From the NCBI RefSeq assembly GCF_037975245.1, contig NC_092568.1, forward strand, positions 38,654,501-38,718,500: a stretch of 64,000 bases of DNA. Direction: 5' to 3'. Below the pieces are notes generated by a model. It did not search any database. It saw nothing but the letters and a program-made list of their open reading frames with translations, and was not told where the DNA came from. This DNA comes from Apostichopus japonicus (lineage: Eukaryota; Echinodermata; Holothuroidea; Aspidochirotida; Stichopodidae). Positions 57,001 to 64,000 of the stretch are shown piece by piece (the stretch's first letter is position 1; each line of letters starts with the position of its first letter). Both the position numbers and the translations under genes were made by a program.

Positions 57001-59289
57001 AACCATGCTAGTTGCTAATGTAGGAATCTTCCGAATTAGAGCTTTTTTCTTGTTAATATCTTAACAAATTTTTTTCCATTTGAAATAGCTTTGAGTTTGA
57101 CCCACAGAAATTCATTATAAGTCACGGGCTTATTCAGGATTTGCAAAGTTGTATGCACGACTATCTGAGCGGAGCGCCACCATCGGTTGGCGCGGAGCGT
57201 ACTATAAAATTTTTGGTTTTACAAACCCCCTCAGATGGCCAGAAACGGCCCTTCCCGAGTGTTCATTCTGGTTCCCTGGCCTCTTGCTAACTTCAGGCAC
57301 CTCAGTTTTTATGTAGAAAAATGGCATATTTTTAACCTAAGGAAAAGTGGGGCATGTTCCCCCTGTGCGCCCCGGTTCCGCCGCCCTGGGTCCAGGTATA
57401 CAATTGACTAGTTAGAACAAAAAAGATCGTGCAAAAAGCGTGGTAGCCCAGATGAACTGCGCTTACGGTGGTGTTACACGGAAATATTCGGGCATCATGA
57501 TGCTAAATAAAAAAAAAAACATGGAATTGTCGGGCAAAAATTGGAAAAAGATTCGGGCAAGGTACTGCATATTTATATATATATATATATATATATATTT
57601 CCAGAGGACAAGAAATTCGGGCAAAAGTCCTGAAAAATTCGGGCAGCCTAAGAGGAGAAAAAATATATATATATATATTTTTTTTCTCCTCTTAGGCTGC
57701 CCGAATTCAGGACTTTTGCCCGAATTTCTTGTCCTCTGGAAATTTGGGGGGGGGCAGTCTGCCCCCCCTGCCCCCCCGCCTCGTACGCCTATGGCTGGTC
57801 TCCACAACTGTTCTGCTTTCTTTCTTTTAATCTCCTGCTCGTTTCCGTTCTTATTTTCTTGCCCATCTAAGTGATCCTTGGAATCTTGTATTTATGATAC
57901 ATGATCATGACTAAACAATTTTGCATTTTAAACAGAGTTGTTAACTATGTCAAAATGAGAACTTGGTACTCTGCCAATTAATGATGGTGCCAAAGTTTGC
58001 ATCAACTATATATTATTTTAATTTCTTTAAAGTGCTTTAAGAAACATTTGATATGTATTCTATCCTGTAACCACTACATTATTACAACTTTATAAAACTC
58101 ATGGTTGTTATGCATTTTATTAACTGTCTGTCTTCTGCAGTGAGGCAAATACATGGGTTCCTTTCATGGTTGGTCCAAGGTCATGCATCGGTCAACAATT
58201 TGCTATGGTCAGTATAATCTTGGTATACCCTAGGGGCCTCAGATGTGCTGTGCGCAAGTTTTCTCCAGCCTCGAGAAGCTTTTTAAACTTGTGCAAAACC
58301 TTTAATATCAGAGAAAGTGTTTTTGTCCAATTATATATCAACAAGGCCTTAAATTTACGGAATAACTAACAGTAAAGACATGCAACATTGGCTATTTCAC
58401 ACATAGTTCCAACTTGTGATAGGATATTATGTTAAAGACAGTCCTACCGAACTTCTACTTGTAGTCCTATTCATCCCACACTAGGATATTACATTGGAGA
58501 CAGACCTACCGAATTTCTACTTCAAGTCCTATACATCCCACACAGGGATATTACGTTAGAGACAGGCCTATCAAACTTTACTTATATTCCTATACATCTC
58601 ACACTGGGATATGACATTGGAGACAGGCCTACCGAACCACTACATATAGTCCTATACATCCCACACTGGGATATTACGTTAGAGACAGTCCTACTGAATT
58701 TTTACTTATAGTCCTATACTTCCTACAGTCCTCCTGAAGGTTGTTTGCATTTTGTTACAGTTTTATTTGTACCTATAAGGGGTCAGTAGGATTGTCAAAC
58801 AACTTCAGAATGCTGCCCCCATTTATGTCAGCACTAAATTAACAAAGACAAAGATTTAGCAAGCTAGATATATTGGTAGTTATAATCGTTTGGAATTTCA
58901 AGTTGACAAACAATCGGTTCTCTCAGCTTTGAATAAGATAATACTGTGGAAACTAGACATGCGGTAAATAGGGCAAATTCGATTTTACTGTGCTTTGTGG
59001 ATATTTCCTTCATTATTTGGCAATTCTAAGAGAATTTACTGATTTGTTTATCTTTTAGAAAGAAAAAGTTTTGTTTGAAATATTTGATGACAAGATGAAA
59101 ATATTCTCTTTTTGTTTTTTCATGAAAAAGATGGAAATGAAAGTAATACTGGCCCGGCTTCTTCAAACATTTAATTTTGAGTGGCTCCCCGAACAATCAA
59201 CCAAAATCACAGAGGAAACAACAATGAAACTTGCAGATGGCGCCCTTCACTACATCAGGCTGCTAGATGGTGTGACAGTTGACGAGTAA
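41928..59289 (+). CDS. CYP46A1: Cytochrome P450, CYP46A1-like (cholesterol 24-hydroxylase family), 13 coding exons
   Basis: Exons: 41928-42082, 42308-42385, 42989-43070, 46332-46492, 49753-49891, 50739-50852, 51257-51491, 52494-52566, 52967-53051, 54168-54278, 54733-54815, 58141-58207, 59131-59289. All join in phase to 513 residues plus stop, close to the 500 of human CYP46A1. Seen in order: an N-terminal membrane anchor, HIPSPK hinge, WAARR (helix C W-x3-R), AGMETSAN (I helix), ETLR (K-helix ExxR), FRPERF, and the haem signature FMVGPRSCIG with its Cys ligand. AKADG, DILSYILKA, FVTFF and FEDLGKLEY also match the CYP46 pattern. CYP46 enzymes are ER-bound monooxygenases; the mammalian one makes 24S-hydroxycholesterol. 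The substrate in this animal is inferred. The human Pro-rich C-terminal tail is absent. No stop or frameshift is seen. Confidence 0.9.
42308..42385 (+). CDS. CYP46A1: P450 exon 2
   Basis: Encodes FGHANQM, equivalent to the LGHLP region after the hinge. Both ends split a codon after two bases; joins complete Ser and Trp codons. Confidence 0.8.
42989..43070 (+). CDS. CYP46A1: P450 exon 3
   Basis: Encodes the beta-1 sheet region: ETGPVMVVHVFSR and TKESVK, matching the GPVVRVNVF and PESVK positions of CYP46A1. The donor is gtgaga. Confidence 0.85.
43350..46075. repeat. Minisatellite of about 30-bp units in P450 intron 3
   Basis: Roughly 2.7 kb built from variants of GTCAATGGTGTAAGGTGTCA followed by GCATTCC(N)n. 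A higher-order unit of about 92-94 bp repeats from 43497 to 43920 (landmark AACATTCCCAACAG). A larger block of 322 bp is duplicated (landmark TTCCTTTCAG at 44191 and 44513), and similar longer blocks recur around 44980-45830. Frames inside it are repeat translations. Confidence 0.95.
46332..46492 (+). CDS. CYP46A1: P450 exon 4: helices B to C
   Basis: Encodes VLAERFLGNGLV and HIWAARRNLLNPAF. The W-x3-R pair of helix C, which contacts a haem propionate in P450s, is intact. Confidence 0.9.
46700..47930. repeat. Dispersed repeat in P450 intron 4
   Basis: Begins AGCTCATACCAGCATGCTGG and ends with a loosely inverted GGTATGAGCTTCTGCACC near 47886-47905. Contains GGGTCAAAGGTCA at 46892-46904 and an inner patch at 47742-47790 (GTGTAGCCAGG plus poly-G) that looks like the end of a MITE. 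Confidence 0.45.
48752..49130 (+). repeat. Tandem repeat carrying AGGTCA direct repeats
   Basis: Three imperfect units share CCACATTGAGTACAAGAAGCC, starting near 48750, 48895 and 49041, each followed by GAGGTCAA-type words. Unit 2 holds a perfect AGGTCAAAGGTCA (48931-48943). An inverted relative lies at 16163-16215. Confidence 0.7.
49753..49891 (+). CDS. CYP46A1: P450 exon 5: helices D to E
   Basis: Encodes SMDQFN, ARKADGKT and MDVIAK, matching the METFN, EAKADGQT and MDILAK positions of CYP46A1. Confidence 0.9.
50739..50852 (+). CDS. CYP46A1: P450 exon 6: helix F region
   Basis: Encodes VGFNFDCGSF (family AFGMET position) and an F-helix-like stretch ending NPLQK. Thirty-eight whole codons. 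Confidence 0.85.
51257..51491 (+). CDS. CYP46A1: P450 exon 7: helices G to I
   Basis: The longest coding exon. Encodes SIKLLRQTGEQIV, NDILSYILKAT and DEFVTFFVAG, the start of the I helix. The splice falls inside the I-helix Gly codon. Confidence 0.95.
52494..52566 (+). CDS. CYP46A1: P450 exon 8: I-helix oxygen-binding motif
   Basis: Encodes GMETSANTLSTVFMHL; with exon 7 this gives AGMETSAN, where human CYP46A1 has AGHETSAN. The donor GTTTGA is weaker than the others. Confidence 0.85.
52967..53051 (+). CDS. CYP46A1: P450 exon 9: helix J
   Basis: Encodes LQQEVKTVIGER and FEDLGKLEYM, a close match to the LQAEVDEVIG and FEDLGRLQYL positions. Confidence 0.95.
53645..53998 (+). mobile_element. 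tRNA-derived SINE, plus strand
   Basis: The tRNA-like head has an A-box-like TGTGGTTAAGGCAGTGG and a B-box-like GACAGGTTCAAGGC. A body of about 250 bases follows with a CACCCAGGTGAATAAATAGG motif, and then an AATAATAAATC tail. This is a different family from the SINE at 4044-4230. It lies in intron 9 of the P450. Confidence 0.7.
54168..54278 (+). CDS. CYP46A1: P450 exon 10: K helix
   Basis: Encodes VIKETLRASPPIGGTGR with the ExxR pair (ETLR), then NGYLIPKGSEV. Confidence 0.95.
54733..54815 (+). CDS. CYP46A1: P450 exon 11: PERF region
   Basis: Encodes KMEEYFPDPNDFRPERF. The ERF arginine that completes the E-R-R triad is present. The segment between exons 10 and 11 is about two residues shorter than in human. 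Confidence 0.9.
54970..55150 (+). repeat. AGGTCA-rich repeat in P450 intron 11
   Basis: Related to the 48752-49130 repeat. Holds AGGTCAAAGGTTA at 54985-54997 and perfect AGGTCAAAGGTCA at 55112-55124, plus further single AGGTCA words. Confidence 0.65.
56746..57389. mobile_element. hAT-like MITE, inner element, perfect 8-bp duplication
   Basis: Ends CAAGGGCGGCGG (56746-56757) and CCGCCGCCCTGG (57378-57389) are inverted with one mismatch. Flanks GTCCAGGT (56738-56745 and 57390-57397) are identical. It lies wholly inside the outer MITE, so it inserted later. Contains core repeat R at about 57160-57265. Confidence 0.8.
57598..57742. repeat. Long inverted repeat with AT loop
   Basis: The left arm (about 57598-57662) and right arm (about 57680-57742) are complementary over some 62-65 bases apart from a 3-4 base indel, separated by an (AT)n loop. 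Confidence 0.85.
58141..58207 (+). CDS. CYP46A1: P450 exon 12: haem-binding loop
   Basis: Encodes FMVGPRSCIGQQFAM, the F-x-x-G-x-R-x-C-x-G signature with the thiolate Cys. The donor is ATG|GTCAGT. Confidence 0.95.
58420..58735. repeat. Tandem repeat of about 60 bp in P450 intron 12
   Basis: About five imperfect units with GGATATTACGTTAGAGACAG and TCCTATACATCCCACACTGG words. Confidence 0.85.
59131..59289 (+). CDS. CYP46A1: P450 exon 13: L helix and C terminus
   Basis: Encodes MEMKVILARLLQTFNFEW directly after the haem loop, matching the MEVKVVMAKLL position of CYP46A1, then ends at TAA 59287. The acceptor follows tttttcatgaaaaag; the frame is open upstream to 59071, but that part is intron by comparison with the family. 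Confidence 0.9.
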   Translation: MEMKVILARLLQTFNFEWLPEQSTKITEETTMKLADGALHYIRLLDGVTVDE

Positions 59290-59730
59290 TGGAGAACATG
59301 TAATAGAGGATACATTTCTGCCTATTTGTTATTGGGTACTAATACTAAAACTATATTATAGATCTCTCATAACTAACAATTGAAAGGTGAATTTTTACTT
59401 GCTAATCTCATAAATATGAAATTGTGTTTCGTTCACCCTGATCAAGCAAAGCCACGCGTACTTTGATACTCCTCCTAACTAGGAGATAGCAATGGTTACA
59501 CATACAACCACTCAGGGCAAGACAGTTTTTGCATCCTATAAAGTAAAATTTGATGTTAATCATATTTCGTGGTATGGTTTTGGTGGACTAAAAGATGACT
59601 GTTGGCATAAATTATTAATTTTGATTTGTTATCAGTCTTTGTTATCAGTCAATGTTCTGTGTCTATACCACATTTAATTTTTGAGAAAGTACCTTTTAAA
59701 CATCTAATCAGTCCATCAGATGTAACATAA

Positions 59731-59736
59731 AATAAA
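59731..59736 (+). terminator. Candidate polyadenylation signal of the P450 gene
   Basis: AATAAA, 442 bases after the stop codon. Another lies near 60189. Confidence 0.4.
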
Positions 59737-62700
59737 CCAGGACAACACACACTTTCATGACCTCAGGAAATGTGTTACTGATGCATTCCATTTTTTTAGT
59801 CAAGTGCAAATTGTTGTCTGACGTCCAAGGGTGTTGTGTTGCTCATATTACTGAAGCTTAAAGAATGTCTTTTTGTCTCAGACTTATTAGAAATCATAGA
59901 ACTATGGTTTAACATAATTTAGATATGCACCCATGAGCTGACATCATCATCAATTAATCATATTTTAAAGATTAATATGTCAATGATAAATGTCAAGACG
60001 GAAATTCCGCCTAAAGTCTTGCTTTTAAAGTCTTGCTTTATAGTTAAAGGTAAAATGTTTCCAGATGTCTTATCTTTTCATTTACATTAGAGTATTGTAT
60101 GACATGAATATGACTAATTCAACACAAAATGCATCCCGACAAATTGAATACAATAAAACAACATTAGGTCACAATTATAATGTTATCCAATAAATCAATA
60201 TATTTTGTTTAAAAGTGACTTGTTCAATTCAGATATCATCTCTATGCAGTTAAAGTAGCTTTCGTAATATTCCACCGTGATTGTGAATGTAACATTATAT
60301 TTTACTACAGGATTTGTTCTGCCACAATTATTCAGTGATGTTTTTTACAGTGAATCAAGATAATCAGTGTAACCCAAAGAATTGATTCCTGATAGGAGTC
60401 AGAGTTTAGTTGGGTAGAAGTCCAGAAACTTCTCCTAACTAGGCATTTTTTCTTCTTTTCTTTTTAAATCTACTAATTTGTTCTTTGTCTTCTTGTGGTT
60501 GTTTTAATTTCATATACTTTTTTTCTACAACAATTTTGTATTTCAACATTTACTTGAATCGTTAAAGTTGTACAACATAGCTGTTAGACGAAGGGTTCTA
60601 GGAAGCCTTTGGGTTGAACAAAGAACCCGCCCCCCCCCCCCCCCTCCATAGTGAAAACGAAGAAAGAGATGCAACCAAATAATTAATGGCTTCTTGTAAG
60701 CTTTTAATACATAATAAGCTGGCTTGACTAAAATGAAATCTGTGAATTTTATAGAGGTCACCACAATAACAGACTTAACCAAAAGCAAGTTAAACATGTG
60801 TTGATAGGAAGCCATAGTCTTTTGCATATTATCTTGCTACAAAAACATTGGACCCAACTGAATAAAAATGTTTTTCTCAGAGTTGTGTTTTTTTTTAATC
60901 TGTTTTGGTTATTCCCCTGGGACTACCTTTACTGAATCAATCAACTTGTAAGTATAAAGTGTATCAGATTTATTGGAAGATGGAACTTTCCTTTCTTTCT
61001 TTTTCATTTCTTTTCTTTTATGTCTTCTTCTTTTGCATACTTTTCCTCTTCTTTTTTTCTCCTTTAGATATTAAGGGGATAGTGACAGAAATTTTGAAAG
61101 AATCTTTCTATGAAATTATTAATATGTTTGTGTTGGATGTAAAATTGATAATAAGATCTGCAGATAGCCCTACAACAAAATAGCAATTCTAACTTGAAAT
61201 ATAGTTGGTACGGAAATTCTCAGAAGTGAGTACAACAACCTTCATGGGCCACTGCTATCACCAGTGTAGGAAGATCCCTCTACACTGGAAGGTTGCTTTA
61301 GGCATTCAAATGAAATTTATTTTTACCTAGTTTTAACACCACACGATTTATCCACATTTTCAACATCACATTTTCACATCACAACATCACATTTTCAACA
61401 TCACACGAATTATCCACCTAGTTTTAACACCACACGATTTATCCACATTTTCAATAAAAAATATCCATAGAAAATGCTGTGGCTTGTTCATCGGATGTAG
61501 CCTTAAATTTATGTTTAACTGTGATAAGAAAGTTTGGAAGAGAAAAAAAAAACTATGTACAGGTACTGAATATTCATACAGGTACATTTTCTGTTTTGAC
61601 TTACCTATTCTTGAAGTCATTTCTGTATAAATCTTTAACAGTGTCTTGTAAGCGTATTAATTACAAAGAGTATACATTTTTCTTGTTGTTGTTTTCAACA
61701 TAACATTCATTCTCACCAAAGAAATATTTGATATACAGTGTTTTAATTCTTCCCTACGGATGAAGGAACCTTTTTAAAGATGGTACATAATTCTGTTGAT
61801 AAAGAGGACGGTTTAAAGATGTTTATGTAGATGGGTTTTGTTTTCATCACTTTTGACCTTAGAAGCTGTTATAATGGTAGAGGCTTTTGCATTTATGGTA
61901 GATTTAAATTTTCCATTCATGGCTTGTTTTCACTATTTTTAAAATGCTTTGTATCAACAATAAGGTACCGGTAACCACACTATCATGGAAGTTATTGCAT
62001 TAACATGGCCTGTGGTTTGTTACAGTCCATGGTTATACCACTTGCAGGGGCAGATGAAGGGTTGTTAAAGGAATAACAAAGCAGGGGGTAGGGGGCGGGG
62101 GCCGTGCCCCCTCCCACTTTTTTCTACAATAGCAAATGTGACCTACTGGCAAATAAAATGTGCCCCTTTGATTAAGAACTGTCTTTTGGATATTTTAAGC
62201 CTTTGTTAATTTTAATATATATTTAATTTTTAATTATTCATGTGCACCATAATAGTATTAATAGCCTACTAACACGTCATATATATTTAAGTGATATGGC
62301 CTAAGGACTATTACACATAACTTAATAATGGTTTAATTTTAAATATGTACCACTTTTACAAAACTCAGAGATACTTTGTTTTGTAATAAATCAAATAAAA
62401 AAAAAATTCTGTGTTACGAATGCATTTCGTCTGTTTCATCTGAAAAGTTCCTCTCCATAATTGTTACACTCCCCATCCCAACTGTTTTACACATGTGACC
62501 CCCCCCCCCCGCCCTTTACTTTACATGTTGCTAAATGCCTGGTTACAGTGCGATATACAATGCCCCACGACTGTAGTGAGCTATTTCTTTTGTATAAATC
62601 AATATATAAGTTGGCACATTGAGACGTCATGGCATATCGTAGATGTGAAATAAAGTTATAGCCGGTATATATCCGTTACCTTAGTACTCCTACAGTCTTC

Positions 62701-62947
62701 TGCAAAACTAAGTATAGTTACCCCTCCCTCTCAGAAAAAAAAGAGAGAAAATGTGGATATTTATCATTAGGTGTCTGGTACAGTAGGTATAAGGGTATTC
62801 TAGGTAGAACTACTCCTATGAATGAGATCATGTTTTCTGGTTCCTTTAAACTCTGAGGAATAAATAATGACAACATGACTTAGGGAAAGTCAACCCTCTT
62901 CACAAACTTCAAACTTGAATAAAATATCAGATCAAGATTTAACACCA
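59737..62947. other. No gene seen; simple sequences
   Basis: Holds a poly-C run (about 60630-60645), a polypyrimidine tract (about 60985-61066), a duplicated word starting CCTAGTTTTAACACCACACG (61326 and 61417) and a G-rich/C-rich patch (62045-62125) that looks like a MITE remnant. No exon is supported. Confidence 0.4.
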
Positions 62948-63306
62948 TCACAGTTCATCCTCCAAATCATTTCCCTCTGCATCAACCATCTCAACATCTT
63001 CTTGGAAGTTGCAACAATTTCTACATTAACATAGGTCTGTACACGGCAGCTCTGCATTCATACAGGAACATCTTCCTTTAAGACATTTGCTGACTCTACA
63101 GCTGACACACCGAAGCAAAACATCTTGGGCAGGTGGCTTTGTCATCCAAGTGATTAAAAGGTCATCATTTTTAAGTTTCCATCCATGTCCCTCTGGTGAG
63201 GGTACATCAATCCTTTGCTGTAATGCCCTACTGTGAATAGCAGCCTGGTAGGTGCAGCGCTTCACATGCTGGATCAGAGCATCTATTGTTGGTGGTAAAT
63301 TCTGCT
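62948..63306 (-). pseudogene. Cys-rich C-terminal exon of a multicopy invertebrate protein family, stop-interrupted
   Basis: The exon follows a ctccatcctcag acceptor at 63307. It encodes LPPTIDALIQHVKRCTYQAA, then EGHGWKLKND, ITWMTKPPAQDVLL and a Cys-rich RCVSCRVSKCLKGRCSC...CTDLC block. I recall this combination from many uncharacterised, high-copy predicted proteins of cnidarians, echinoderms and relatives, often near mobile elements. A TAA at 63028-63026 interrupts the Cys motif, but the frame then continues with CRNCCNFQED and an acidic tail to a second stop at 62948. So the true end is probably 62948 and the copy is broken or read through. Confidence 0.5.
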
Positions 63307-63574
63307 CTGAGGATGGAGATAAACAGAACACCTTGTACCATGAAATTGGAGATTTTTTAGTCTCACATTTTATGGTGGGGTACCGATATAAATACAATTC
63401 AGCTAGAAATATGTTGCAAATTACTTTCAAAACTCCAATGGTAAGATTAACATGATATTGTATCTCAAAGCATTTAGGGATTTTTTTCTTGGTGGGGGGA
63501 GGGAACCCATATTCCAAGAGTCCTAGATCCACCCCTGAATACTTAATGAACCACAAATTGAAGAAAGTACTTAC

Positions 63575-63739
63575 CCACCTTTTATGATCTGTATCAGTCT
63601 TCCTTGTCAAGAATGGTATGCAGCTCCTATAACATAGAGAGTGGCACCTCACTTCAGTGCAACACAGTCTTTCCCTCTTAATATGCATCAACATGCATGG
63701 GCTCATCCTAATTCCGCTCGGCTGCTTGTCGAAGCAATC
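63575..63739 (-). CDS. Possible upstream exon of the Cys-rich family copy
   Basis: The acceptor-like ttattacag and donor gtaagt bound an open stretch rich in Cys, Arg and Lys (MLMHIKRERLCC). Not recognised. A degraded repeat with AGTCCTAGATCCACCCCTG (about 63516-63536) lies in the putative intron. Confidence 0.3.
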
Positions 63740-64000
63740 CTGTAATAAAAGGAAATAATAAAAAAAAGATTGGTTTGCATTTTCTGTTGACAAAAATGTA
63801 AGTTTGAACAAGTAAGAATTAAGACAATTTCATTTATATACCACATATTTTGCAAAGAAGAATTTAAACAGGTTTTCTGTTGTTATCGGCAGTACATTAT
63901 CTCTTAACATGATGGTTTAAATGATACAATGGTAGATTATATCTGTTACAAATGATAAGGAATCAGATGGTTGTTCATTTGGTATAGCTAAACAGGCTGA
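63740..64000. other. No gene seen
   Basis: AT-rich window end without supported features. Confidence 0.35.

Larger units (their letters stand above)
56174..57793. mobile_element. hAT-like MITE, outer element, perfect 8-bp duplication
   Basis: Ends CATAAGCGTACG (56174-56185) and CGTACGCCTATG (57782-57793) are inverted with one mismatch. The flanks GCTGGTCT (56166-56173 and 57794-57801) are identical, an 8-bp target duplication as made by hAT transposases. It holds one copy of the 110-bp core repeat R (about 56238-56358), an inserted second MITE and a long hairpin. No transposase frame. Confidence 0.8.

Noticed and set aside
57440-57874. 144-codon plus-strand frame and 114-codon minus-strand frame
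   Set aside because: Both run through the long inverted repeat and AT loop of the MITE.
59071-59130. Upstream extension of the last P450 exon to the ATG at 59071
   Set aside because: Family alignment requires the haem-loop exon to continue directly at 59131; the extra residues do not fit.

Overview
The window is AT-rich animal DNA with spliced genes, GT/AG introns, SINE, LINE, Penelope and LTR remnants, hAT-like MITEs, minisatellites and frequent poly-G/poly-C runs at repeat ends. There are no operons or bacterial signals. A CYP46A1-type P450 with a vertebrate-like exon layout and the repeat content suggest a marine deuterostome such as an echinoderm or hemichordate. This is inference; no sequence here fixes the species.

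Region 1 (1-32 kb) holds three plus-strand paralogues of an unrecognised helical protein. A (376-1842) is missing its 5' exons at the window edge. B (20556-22624) has an in-frame TAG. C (possibly 12019-31999) is the best case, with a signal-peptide exon, a transmembrane exon, a 19-nt microexon, a short linker exon and a large terminal exon that join in frame. The terminal exon encodes about 340 residues: long charged helices flanking a central hydrophobic block. A and B lie in a copied segment of about 3.4-4 kb that includes introns and 3' flank. Between them sit a tRNA-derived SINE, a 270-bp tandem array ending in a palindrome, a duplicated 480-bp segment, a deleted Penelope-like element, a solo LTR with target-site duplication, and a TIR element with a 5-bp target-site duplication.

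Region 2 (32-39 kb) holds a 5'-truncated non-LTR retrotransposon with an open reverse-transcriptase ORF directly behind paralogue C. It also holds a two-exon minus-strand gene for a small, probably secreted orphan protein (38008-36005), and an hAT-like MITE.

Region 3 (41.9-59.3 kb) is one complete 13-exon cytochrome P450 gene, closest to cholesterol 24-hydroxylase CYP46A1, predicted at 513 aa with all catalytic motifs. Its introns contain a 2.7-kb minisatellite, repeats carrying AGGTCAAAGGTCA (DR1) sequences, a second SINE, nested hAT-like MITEs with perfect 8-bp target-site duplications, a 65-bp-arm hairpin and a 60-bp tandem repeat.

Region 4 (59.3-64 kb) has the P450 3' flank, then simple sequence, then a minus-strand fragment of a multicopy Cys-rich invertebrate protein family, interrupted by a stop codon.

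The genes show no common pathway. The P450 is a membrane-bound sterol oxidase candidate, the helical paralogues look like membrane-associated or membrane-active proteins, and the small secreted protein is unknown.
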